Assembly (NCBI RefSeq): GCF_028561565.1
Contig: NZ_JAQQTE010000001.1
Span: 846,633 to 910,632, forward strand
Reading direction: 5' to 3'
DNA length: 64,000 nt
Source: Gilvibacter sediminis
GTDB taxonomy: Bacteria > Bacteroidota > Bacteroidia > Flavobacteriales > Flavobacteriaceae
Shown here: in pieces, positions 17,886 through 24,518 of the stretch
Layout of the letters: each line of letters begins with the position of its first letter
Position numbering within the stretch: position 1 is the stretch's first letter
Program-made: the position numbers and the translations under genes
Notes under the pieces: model-generated
The model's database searches: none
Told to the model about the DNA's origin: nothing
What the model saw: only the letters and a program-made list of their open reading frames with translations

Positions 17886-18485
17886 TTATTGCTGATCCAA
17901 TTCCTCCAAAGTCTTTGCTGCCGAGGCATTGATGCTTCGGTAGCATTTAAAGACCCAGCCAAACATCAAAAACAAGGCAATGGCGCCAATAGGTAGGTAC
18001 CAAAACATCACAGAACTCTCTGTAAAGACATCTATATTTTTAAAGAGCTTGGAAAATATGGGCAGTATGCTCACCATCAGTAGTGGGGTCATACCCACAT
18101 TGATCTTTTGAAACAGCAGAAAACGTCTTTTGCGGGCTGTAAAATCACGCATCAACTCTTTTTGAGTGCCAGAGGTAATGGGCAGGTTCTGTAAATCCCG
18201 AATTGCGCTTAGCGAGAATATTGGCAGTATGGTCAAAACGGCAATGGCTACTACAGCGCAGAGGCGCAAGTACCAGATATCCATCTTGCCAAAATTCATC
18301 AAAATATAAGTTGCAAATACATAGCAGATCACTCCTCCAACGGTTTCAAAGGTGTTGAGTTTTTGGTATTTGGCGCGGTATTTTTGTGTGGTCATTTCCA
18401 TAATTAATTGATCCGTTAACTGTTGTTGTTTTTCGATTTTCTGATTCATTTGCTGCCATGCAGCTTGCATTTCCTGTAGTTCCAT
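17886..18485 (-). CDS. Membrane protein cotranscribed with an ECF sigma factor
   Basis: A 199-aa protein with an N-terminal coiled-coil-like region (residues 1-35, MQAAWQQMNQKIEKQQQL) and four hydrophobic segments (about 48-66, 73-93, 128-146 and 157-180). It begins 2 nt after the sigma-factor gene, the place normally held by an anti-sigma factor, and may work as one with its cytoplasmic N terminus. No zinc-binding anti-sigma motif (HxxxCxxC) is present, so this is only a positional inference. Confidence 0.75.
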   Translation of the reverse strand: MELQEMQAAWQQMNQKIEKQQQLTDQLIMEMTTQKYRAKYQKLNTFETVGGVICYVFATYILMNFGKMDIWYLRLCAVVAIAVLTILPIFSLSAIRDLQNLPITSGTQKELMRDFTARKRRFLLFQKINVGMTPLLMVSILPIFSKLFKNIDVFTESSVMFWYLPIGAIALFLMFGWVFKCYRSINASAAKTLEELDQQ

Positions 18486-18487
18486 AA

Positions 18488-18976
18488 CTAGTGCTGCGGT
18501 TTGTTGGCACGCATTTGTGCTTTGATTCTGTTTAAACGGGTGCCGATATTACTCGGAGAGTAACCCGTGATCTGTCCAATTTCTTCGTACGATTTTCCAT
18601 CTAAATACAACAGAACTATCGCCCGATTCACTTCTTTAAGTTTCCTGATCTGCGCGTACAAAAACTGTGTACGCTCATCCATCAAAGCGTCTTGCTCTTC
18701 CATGATGCGGTACAACTCGGGTAAGAGCTGCTGCTTGTCTGGCTTGCGCTTGTAAAGCTTTAAATGTCTGATCGCGGTATTGAGCGCAACCCGATACATC
18801 CAAGTAGACCAACTGGAATTGCCTTTATAGGAATCAAAAGATTTCCAAAGCTGATACACCATTTCCTGATAGAGGTCCTGGCGCTCTTCTCGCCGGTCTG
18901 CATAAGCATTGCTGAGCTTAAAGAGGATGCCTTCGTGTTTTTTGATCAGGCTTGTAAATTCGGCCGAATTACTCAT
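18488..18976 (-). CDS. ECF-family RNA polymerase sigma factor
   Basis: The 162-aa protein has sigma region 2 (about residues 20-85, DLYQEMVYQLWKSFDSYKG, with the core-binding DLYQE) and region 4 (about 105-155, YLDGKSYEEIGQITGYSPSNIGTRLNRIK, a helix-turn-helix). Region 3 is missing, as is usual for ECF factors. It is followed 2 nt later by a membrane protein that may hold it inactive. The promoter it recognises is not evident. Confidence 0.92.
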   Translation of the reverse strand: MSNSAEFTSLIKKHEGILFKLSNAYADRREERQDLYQEMVYQLWKSFDSYKGNSSWSTWMYRVALNTAIRHLKLYKRKPDKQQLLPELYRIMEEQDALMDERTQFLYAQIRKLKEVNRAIVLLYLDGKSYEEIGQITGYSPSNIGTRLNRIKAQMRANKPQH

Positions 18977-19040
18977 TGATTAATTAAGAGACTCATTGCG
19001 TTAGTACTCCCTTAAGGTAAAAAATCACACTCAGGCATAA

Positions 19041-19065
19041 AAAAAAGAGGCCATTGCCTCTTTTT
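19041..19065 (-). terminator. Intrinsic terminator after the DinB gene
   Basis: AAAAAGAGGC and GCCTCTTTTT pair around CATT. The A and T runs on both sides make it usable from either strand, but by position it ends the leftward DinB-like gene. Confidence 0.85.
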
Positions 19066-19069
19066 ATAA

Positions 19070-19645
19070 TTATCCTTGTGCCAATCGAGTTTGGTTTACA
19101 TAGCCCTCAAAGCTGCGCTGGGCCTGCTGCAAATGCCTTTGGTTGTGATAAACGATGATTCTAAAAGCATCGCCCAATTTTACCTTGGCCCAAGCGCCGA
19201 GATCTGTGGGAACCTTGACGCGAGCCAAGTTTTTGCTGCGAGCAATTTGTAATAACGCCAAACTCTTTTCTTGATCCTGAATATAGGTGTCAATCACACT
19301 GACGGGAAGTTTTTTACCGTTGGGATCCTTGCTTTTAAAGGTTTTCATTTTGGTGCCGGCATCACCGGGAGACATGAGCTTAGCGAACCAATTTCCCAAA
19401 CCACCAGATTTGAATTCCTCTTGCGGTTTCTTGTTACTTTTGGTCATGCCTTCCATGATCCGCATGAGGTAGACATCACTGTATTGATTCATGTGCTCAA
19501 AGCATTCCAAAGCGCTCCACACTTTGGGGCCTGCCTTCCAGTTCAAGGCTTCTTCTGCCTCTTGTTTCAGGGCTTGAGCTCCGTTTAAATTCTCTTGTAC
19601 GCGCGCGATCAGATCGGTAATTAAAGCTTCACTAGTGGTTTTCAT
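19070..19645 (-). CDS. DinB-like metal-dependent protein, 191 aa
   Basis: A four-helix DinB/YfiT-fold protein. The putative metal histidines are His51 in ALECFEHMNQYSDVYL, and the C-terminal pair in IIVYHNQRHLQQAQR (near residues 166 and 170), a normal three-His arrangement. Proteins of this fold act in thiol-transfer or detoxification chemistry. The exact reaction here is unknown. The gene is a single unit with its own terminator. Confidence 0.85.
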   Translation of the reverse strand: MKTTSEALITDLIARVQENLNGAQALKQEAEEALNWKAGPKVWSALECFEHMNQYSDVYLMRIMEGMTKSNKKPQEEFKSGGLGNWFAKLMSPGDAGTKMKTFKSKDPNGKKLPVSVIDTYIQDQEKSLALLQIARSKNLARVKVPTDLGAWAKVKLGDAFRIIVYHNQRHLQQAQRSFEGYVNQTRLAQG

Positions 19646-19701
19646 GTCCTTGATTTTAAGACAAATATCTAACCTAGAAACTTCTTAAACCTTGATCTGG
19701 A

Positions 19702-20238
19702 TTAAGATTTCTTGATTCTAGATAGCGTCTCTGGAGTCATACGCAGGTAAGAGGCAATGTATTTGTCTGGGATCTCTTGGAATACCTGCGGACTGCGTTT
19801 AAGCACGCGTTTATATCGCTCTAAAGGCGAACTGGTCAAGATGTCTTGCTCGCGTTCCATTTGCTGGCAAATTCCCAGTTCCAGAAAGCGTGACCAAGCT
19901 TGAATTCGCTCAGGATCTGCATTGATAAACTCCATCAAACGGGCTTTGCTCATTACCTTAAGCTGGGTCTTTTTGAGTGTCTGCAAGTAGAGGTTAGTGG
20001 GTTGTTCGGTAATGAAAGATACCATGGCAGCTACTAAATTGTCTTTATAACCCAAGCGAATGGTGTGTTCCTCAAACTCGTCGATGATGTAAGCGCGTAA
20101 GCTCCCAGAGATCACATAGTAGAGGTTGGTGTTGGCCGCGCCCTGAACCTTGAGGTATTCGTAACGCTTTAGGGTGATCTCATCTTCCCAAAGCTCGTAC
20201 TGGTCAAACAGGTTTTTGAAGTGTTCTAGCAGGTTCAT
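19702..20238 (-). CDS. Crp/Fnr-family regulator, 178 aa
   Basis: A cyclic-nucleotide-binding-like beta-barrel (about residues 10-110, with YYVISGSLRAYIIDEFEEHTIRLG) followed by a short helical DNA-binding region with DKYIASYLRMTPETLSRI. The length is below that of classical Crp and typical of the many Flavobacteriaceae Crp/Fnr proteins. The conserved Arg-Ala phosphate pocket for cAMP is not seen. The ATG at 20238 avoids overlap with the upstream gene and begins MNLLEHF, the usual N terminus. Confidence 0.85.
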   Translation of the reverse strand: MNLLEHFKNLFDQYELWEDEITLKRYEYLKVQGAANTNLYYVISGSLRAYIIDEFEEHTIRLGYKDNLVAAMVSFITEQPTNLYLQTLKKTQLKVMSKARLMEFINADPERIQAWSRFLELGICQQMEREQDILTSSPLERYKRVLKRSPQVFQEIPDKYIASYLRMTPETLSRIKKS

Positions 20239-20239
20239 A

Positions 20240-21052
20240 TCATTCAAAGATATAGAACAATACGGGTAAAGCGCTAATTCCAAAAATTAAAAGTGCCACC
20301 CAAATGGAATTGACAAAATGCTTTTTCTCGATCCCAAAAAACTCCCGAACCGAATTATTCATCACCAGTACTAGTAGCAGCACATTATACGCTAGAAAGA
20401 ACATTGCGCGTAGCAGTTGGGTTGCGAAACCCGTTGCCGAGGTTTCTTCTAGTTCAAGAAAATCGAAATCTGGACCTCCCATCGCGTACATCTCTATGAT
20501 CTGGATAATGTTCAAAAACTCAAAGACCAGATTCAAATAAAGGATTGCCGCCAAGGTGATCCAGCCCTTCCTTAAAATCCGGTATAGCCAAACCAAGCAA
20601 AGCACGCAAATCAAAGGACTAATTGCACTAGAAAGGAAAATGACCACAGCATCCATTTCTAAATACTCTAAGCTGTAATACTGCAAGCCTGAAATGAAAA
20701 TGTAGACCGTATTGGCAGTCAGAATAGCCCACAATAAAAGGACAAATTTGTACTTCTGTTCTGCTGCAGGGATTCCTGGGTGCCAAGGTGAGATCTTGTC
20801 CCAAAAGGTCTTGAGACTCTTGTTGGATCTTACTACGTGTTGGTTTTTCCGTAGCGTATTTTGTTGCTTATTGGTTTCGTATTGTCTCGCCGCTTCTCGC
20901 GCTGCTGCGGTCTGCGCTGCGGTGAGATTGCGTTTTTCTAACTCAGCGATCGCAGCATCTAAGGCCTCTGGTACGTACTGATCAGAGAACTCCAAAACGT
21001 GGAGTAAGGCTTGATCTGAGGTGTTGGCAAAGTTTTCGGCGAAGTTGGTCAT
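20240..21052 (-). CDS. Multi-pass membrane protein with soluble N-terminal helix, 270 aa
   Basis: The N terminus (residues 8-65) has the motif QALLHVLEFSDQYVPEALDAAIAELEKR, a helical segment found in front of many Bacteroidota membrane proteins. Five hydrophobic segments follow between about residues 102 and 268. Function is unknown. The stop codon lies 1 nt upstream of the Crp/Fnr start, so the two genes are probably one operon. Confidence 0.8.
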   Translation of the reverse strand: MTNFAENFANTSDQALLHVLEFSDQYVPEALDAAIAELEKRNLTAAQTAAAREAARQYETNKQQNTLRKNQHVVRSNKSLKTFWDKISPWHPGIPAAEQKYKFVLLLWAILTANTVYIFISGLQYYSLEYLEMDAVVIFLSSAISPLICVLCLVWLYRILRKGWITLAAILYLNLVFEFLNIIQIIEMYAMGGPDFDFLELEETSATGFATQLLRAMFFLAYNVLLLVLVMNNSVREFFGIEKKHFVNSIWVALLIFGISALPVLFYIFE

Positions 21053-21081
21053 TAAATGTAAAACTACATTTTTCTTTTTTA

Positions 21082-21161
21082 GTCACTTTTCCCATTGCCG
21101 CATTATTGAAGCGTAAATGTCCAGTGGACATTTATGAGGAAATACCACCAAAAGGTCTAGC
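21082..21161. repeat. Left inverted-repeat arm flanking the nuclease island
   Basis: Two blocks recur in reverse orientation at 24088-24129: GTCACTTTTCCCATTGCCG (21082-21100, 18 of 19 bases) and ACCAAAAGGTCTAGC (21147-21161, 15 of 15). Between them lies the palindrome at 21114-21134. The two arms enclose the A/T-rich gene pair 21345-23808. Confidence 0.7.
21114..21134. repeat. Palindromic intergenic repeat, copy 1
   Basis: TAAATGTCC-AGT-GGACATTTA, 9-bp perfect arms. Related copies are at 24140-24164 and 45471-45494, all in non-coding DNA. Confidence 0.7.
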
Positions 21162-21305
21162 GACGCTTACAAAGCTTTGAAAACTACGCCAACCACCGCC
21201 ACAGATGCTTGAAGTGCTCTCTGCGCTTCGCTCCGAAACCGCTTTCCAAGCATCTCAAGCCCTAGCGCTGCTGGCTTGTATTCGTGCAGCTTTGTAAGGA
21301 GTCGC
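21160..21305. repeat. Nested long hairpin in the 21.05-21.34 kb gap
   Basis: The outer arms are GCGACGCTTACAAAGCT (21160-21176) and AGCTTTGTAAGGAGTCGC (21288-21305), with one mismatch region. The inner arms are AGATGCTTG (21203-21211) and CAAGCATCT (21247-21255), perfect. This could fold into one long RNA or cruciform. No promoter or coding sequence is evident. Nothing else is seen in this 290-bp gap. Confidence 0.65.
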
Positions 21306-21344
21306 GAAGCGAGTTCAGGATATTTTGCCGTAAACTATCGTAAG

Positions 21345-23189
21345 TTATTTGGAAATAGCTTTTAGGATTCTGTCTTCATTTAATACTATATCTCGGAATA
21401 GTACATGAGGAAAAGACTCATATTTTGAATCTTTAAACGCTTCATTTATTTTTCCTAAGGTTGAAGCTGTGACTAAGGATAAATTCATTTCAGTATCCAT
21501 TTCACAATCAGTCACAAAATCGTCACTAAACTCCGGCGCAACCAAAAGTATCTTTGCAATTCTTAAATTATTATCCTCCGCTAATTTTTGATAAGCCTTT
21601 AATTGTCTTGACACTGAACTAAACTTATTATAACCACGTTCTTTTGAAGTTTTACATTCAACAATTATAATTTCATCATTTTCAAGATTAAGGACGATAT
21701 CCATAATGTCTTTTCTCGTACTTAGGTTCTTTTTCAAATTATCATCAACGTTAAACCCTAAACTTTTAAAAATGATCTTTGTTAATTCTTCGAACTTAAT
21801 CCCAAGCTCACTTTCTTTAATAATTAGACCATTTTCTTTTAAAGAATTGAGATTTCGGTAAGCTACATTCTCATAGTTTTCAATGTACATATTCTCAACA
21901 TCCTTATAATGTTCAAGTACATTCAATATGTCATCTCCTCTTTGCTTGATTCCATTTGACTTTATAAATTTTGATAGATCTGATTTATCGAGTAAGTCAA
22001 GGATATCTCGAGGTTTAATATTATGGTCTAATAAATATTCAGCTTTAAGTACGACTTCATCTTGAAATTGAAACTGACCCCTTATCTGTTCATTTAGTTT
22101 AGGAAGCGTTTCGTCAAGTTCAAGAAGTAATTTTTCATAACCATCGAAGGATATACCTACTCGCTCATCCTTCTCTACTTCATCAAAATGATTAATTAAT
22201 GAGTCAATTTTATCTTCTAAGGTGGCTCCTTTTAAATTATTGATCAGAAGTCCTTTTTCACACAGCGTGTTTAGAGATTTTTTACGTTCTGTTAAAGTGT
22301 CGGAGTCTTTGTGAATCTCAGTTAATAACATGTTCCGAAAAGGAACTCCGTTTTGAATTATTCCTTCAATTTTTTGTGCCTTGTTCAAGTTTCTGTCAAT
22401 ATTGTGAGACCGTGCTATTTTATTTATAACTGGTTCTCTTAATAGTTTTAACGTCCTGCGATAGAACTTTTCCGCTACTTCCTTGTTCCTGATGCTTCGT
22501 AGTAAGCGAACCATTTCATCTACAACATATATGGTATTCTCTTTATTTGAATAAAAGAGAACACCCAGGATTCGAAGGTTTTTAATTACTTCTTGAATAT
22601 CAACTTTATTGATCTTCAATATTGAATAATTAATAAGTTTAATTTCCTCCTGTGATAACCCAAGTTTATCAGATAAGGTGAGAAGGATCGAGGTTTCGTC
22701 ATCGGTAATTTTTGCTTCCCGATTGTTTGCAATGTCGTTATAGTAAGCTGTTTTTAAGCAAGCGCTGTAAATCGAATAATCTCTTTTCCGAGATTCACTT
22801 ATATCAGATTTCGGGTTAATTATTTCTGAACTTAAAAGTTTGGTTTTTTTTTGAAGGTTTTTGATCTCGTTGTCGTAAAGTCTTGAAAACCAATCTTGCT
22901 TCATTATACAATTTCCATCGCGTATGATTATATCTATTAAAATATCTAATTGTGAACTAATGTTTTGAAATTCAGCTTTGATATGAGCTCCAAACTCATC
23001 ATATGTTAACTCAAAAATTTCTGCAATGTTTCTGCTGTCAACAGACTTCAGTCCTTTATCTGAGGAACTCAGAATCTTTTCAATTTTCTTTATGTTTTTT
23101 GGTTGTTTAGAAATGATATTGTCTATCACTTTAATGAATGCGTTTTTGTCTAACGACCCTAGTCTGTCTAAGATTTTTTCGAGTTTCAT
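21345..23189 (-). CDS. Large helical protein with C-terminal Mrr-like PD-(D/E)XK nuclease domain
   Basis: A 614-aa protein. The first 480 residues are helical, Lys/Asn/Ile-rich and unrecognised, with a SAP-like stretch near 400-435 (DILDLLDKSDLSKFIKSNG). The last 125 residues look like an Mrr-type restriction-endonuclease fold: GIKFEELTKIIFKSLGFNV, then Asp497 and Glu511-x-Lys513 (IIIVECKTSK), giving D-x13-E-x-K. It should cut DNA and may be a stand-alone defence effector, which is an inference. The gene is markedly more A/T-rich than its neighbours and lies between inverted repeats, suggesting transfer. The ATG at 23189 was chosen because the upstream sequence is a leader hairpin shared with the next gene. 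Confidence 0.8.
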   Translation of the reverse strand: MKLEKILDRLGSLDKNAFIKVIDNIISKQPKNIKKIEKILSSSDKGLKSVDSRNIAEIFELTYDEFGAHIKAEFQNISSQLDILIDIIIRDGNCIMKQDWFSRLYDNEIKNLQKKTKLLSSEIINPKSDISESRKRDYSIYSACLKTAYYNDIANNREAKITDDETSILLTLSDKLGLSQEEIKLINYSILKINKVDIQEVIKNLRILGVLFYSNKENTIYVVDEMVRLLRSIRNKEVAEKFYRRTLKLLREPVINKIARSHNIDRNLNKAQKIEGIIQNGVPFRNMLLTEIHKDSDTLTERKKSLNTLCEKGLLINNLKGATLEDKIDSLINHFDEVEKDERVGISFDGYEKLLLELDETLPKLNEQIRGQFQFQDEVVLKAEYLLDHNIKPRDILDLLDKSDLSKFIKSNGIKQRGDDILNVLEHYKDVENMYIENYENVAYRNLNSLKENGLIIKESELGIKFEELTKIIFKSLGFNVDDNLKKNLSTRKDIMDIVLNLENDEIIIVECKTSKERGYNKFSSVSRQLKAYQKLAEDNNLRIAKILLVAPEFSDDFVTDCEMDTEMNLSLVTASTLGKINEAFKDSKYESFPHVLFRDIVLNEDRILKAISK

Positions 23190-23210
23190 GAAAATTTGAT
23201 TAAATAAAAT

Positions 23211-23280
23211 ACCCCAACTACTCCTAGAATATTCATTCCAAGAGCAATTGGGGAGTATGTTCAATAAATATATGAATTTA
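23211..23280 (-). promoter_or_regulatory. Leader hairpin, copy A (nuclease gene)
   Basis: On the minus strand this reads TAAATTCAT, a short spacer, TACTCCCCAA, a 30-nt loop, TTGGGG and then the ATG about 20 nt later. The same order and spacing occur in front of the upstream gene (copy B, 23828-23900). The stem has 6 perfect pairs here (CCCCAA/TTGGGG). Confidence 0.65.
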
Positions 23281-23291
23281 TAGATACTCTA

Positions 23292-23316
23292 GGCCTACGG
23301 GATTCCGTAATTAATA
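23292..23316. promoter_or_regulatory. Dyad motif GGCCTACGG-N4-CCGTAATTAATA, copy 1
   Basis: TACGG and CCGTA form a 5-bp dyad around GATT. The same flanked motif occurs at 56479-56504. It lies between the two island genes, about 100 bp upstream of the nuclease start. It may be a protein-binding site or a small hairpin. Confidence 0.5.
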
Positions 23317-23328
23317 TTGAGCCATTTA

Positions 23329-23808
23329 CTATTCAGGAATTGAGTCTGTCATTGGTGCCACAAAGCGATAAACCTTATCATTTACTGTTAGAGTGATTTT
23401 ATCTCCTTTTACCGCTGCTTTGGCCTCTTCAGCCGTTTGGAAATTGGTTGGGATAAAGAAAGTGACCGTTGGGAATTTATTTGAATTTTCAACGATTGGA
23501 AGAGCGCCAAAATTCTTAGATACGGCTGTTAAGTTGTAATCCGTGGCGTTGAAATTGTGAACAGGAAGGGTACGAATATCAACATAGATTCCTTGGCTAA
23601 ATTTAGAAAGGCGGGTAGAGAATCCTGCGCCCAGATTCAGTTGCATTTCTAGGCTGTATTTTACGTTGTAAAAGTCCCCTTTGATGGTATTGAACTCATT
23701 ATCTACAATTGAATAATCGTATCCTATGAGCAGGTCAAAAGGAGCTTTTGGAACACTTGCACAACTGAATAAAAGCAATAGTGGAATACAAAGAAGTAAT
23801 TTTTTCAC
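23329..23808 (-). CDS. Hypothetical lipoprotein of the nuclease island, 159 aa
   Basis: Lipoprotein signal peptide VKKLLLCIPLLLLFSCAS with lipobox FSC. The mature protein has no recognised domain. It has a beta-rich appearance, one FIPTNFQTAEEAKAAVKGD helix-like segment and a conserved-looking DYSIVDNEFNTIKGDFYNVKY region. A GTG at 23808 is taken as start because its distance from the leader hairpin (20 nt) equals that of the next gene (22 nt); an ATG at 23856 would lie inside the hairpin. It may be coexpressed with the nuclease-like gene. Confidence 0.75.
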   Translation of the reverse strand: MKKLLLCIPLLLLFSCASVPKAPFDLLIGYDYSIVDNEFNTIKGDFYNVKYSLEMQLNLGAGFSTRLSKFSQGIYVDIRTLPVHNFNATDYNLTAVSKNFGALPIVENSNKFPTVTFFIPTNFQTAEEAKAAVKGDKITLTVNDKVYRFVAPMTDSIPE

Positions 23809-23827
23809 AAGTCTGGTTTTAAACAAA

Positions 23828-23900
23828 ACTCCCCAAGATACTAATGAACAAAACATTCAAAAGCACTTGGGGAGTAAGTGTGTACTAATTTATGAATTTA
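23828..23900 (-). promoter_or_regulatory. Leader hairpin, copy B (island lipoprotein gene)
   Basis: A perfect 10-bp stem, ACTCCCCAAG (23828-23837) with CTTGGGGAGT (23866-23875), loop 28 nt, preceded on the minus strand by the same TAAATTCAT box as copy A. The GTG start follows 20 nt after the stem. Confidence 0.7.
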
Positions 23901-23977
23901 GGGTTTAATACATAAATCTAAACCTTAGACCCGCCCCTTCCTGCGAAGCGTCTGTAATGAGCAAAGATCGGTTCGAT

Positions 23978-24037
23978 GTCGCGCAAGAAGCTGCTGCGCA
24001 GCGCGCGACTCAGATTTTGCGAGTGGTTTTGCGCGAC
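23978..24037. repeat. G/C-rich inverted repeat in the 23.9-24.5 kb gap
   Basis: GTCGCGCAA (23978-23986) and TTGCGCGAC (24029-24037) are perfect 9-bp arms. The palindrome GCTGCGCAGC (23993-24002) lies inside. The region is much richer in G/C than the adjacent genes. No coding sequence is credible here. Confidence 0.6.
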
Positions 24038-24087
24038 TTTGTAATTTAATTTCTACAAGAAGGAGCGCAAAAACAGACTTTGAAGAG

Positions 24088-24129
24088 GCTAGACCTTTTG
24101 GTCACTTTTACGGCAATGGTAAAAGTGAC
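24088..24129. repeat. Right inverted-repeat arm flanking the nuclease island
   Basis: GCTAGACCTTTTGGT (24088-24102) and CGGCAATGGTAAAAGTGAC (24111-24129) are the reverse complements of the left arm blocks. The arm also forms its own perfect hairpin: GTCACTTTTAC (24101-24111) with GTAAAAGTGAC (24119-24129). Confidence 0.7.
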
Positions 24130-24139
24130 AATAGGAAAT

Positions 24140-24372
24140 AAAAAATGTCTAGTAGACATTTTTTAAGAGGCAGCCGCGTAAGCGGAAGGCAATCTCTTAA
24201 ATGTCATCTCAATACATTTTGACTTTCGGCCAAAACACTCGATGACCTTGGCGAACGATGTTTTCAATGAAAACCAAACATCCGGGGGATGTTTGAGTGA
24301 GGCACCCGCGTTAGCGGCAGGCAATTGAGTTGTCATCTCGATACTATTTGCTTCGCAAATCACTCGATGTCC
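24140..24372. repeat. Two tandem degenerate copies of a flavobacterial-type intergenic repeat
   Basis: Each unit has a palindrome (AAAAAATGTCTA-G-TAGACATTTTTT at 24140-24164; AAACATCC-GGG-GGATGTTT at 24276-24294), then GAGGCA-CCGCGT-AGCGG-AGGCAAT with a CCGC/GCGG stem, then GTCATCTC-ATAC, a small hairpin (CGCAAAT type in unit 2) and CACTCGATG. An apparent reading frame on the minus strand is only a by-product of the repeat. Between 24373 and 24480 I see nothing further. Confidence 0.75.
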
Positions 24373-24480
24373 GTAACTGCTCTAATCGCATGAGGGATTG
24401 CAGCAAAGTACCGTGTACTGCGAAAAGCCCGACCCGAACAAAGAGAGGGCATGCCCAAAAATGAAAAGAGAATAAAACAA

Positions 24481-24513
24481 AAAACCCCCACCGCAAAAGC
24501 GATGAGGGTTTCT
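24481..24513 (-). terminator. Intrinsic terminator of the RNase G gene
   Basis: On the minus strand AACCCTCATCGC pairs with GCGGTGGGGGTT around TTTT, followed by a T run. Confidence 0.8.
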
Positions 24514-24518
24514 TAGGG

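Noticed and set aside
23806-23856. Longer N terminus for the island lipoprotein from the ATG at 23856
   Set aside because: That start would lie in the leader hairpin and would put 16 residues in front of an otherwise perfect lipoprotein signal peptide.
23978-24037. Structural RNA such as RNase P, tmRNA or 6S in the G/C-rich part of the gap
   Set aside because: None of the conserved cores of these RNAs could be found, and no promoter is evident. Left as an inverted repeat.
21082-24129. Insertion sequence explaining the inverted repeats
   Set aside because: No transposase or integrase gene lies between or beside the arms, and no target-site duplication could be identified.
24163-24363. Reading frame of 66 codons on the minus strand in the 24-kb gap
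   Set aside because: It is produced by the two tandem intergenic repeat units. Composition and the hairpins explain it, and there is no plausible start context.
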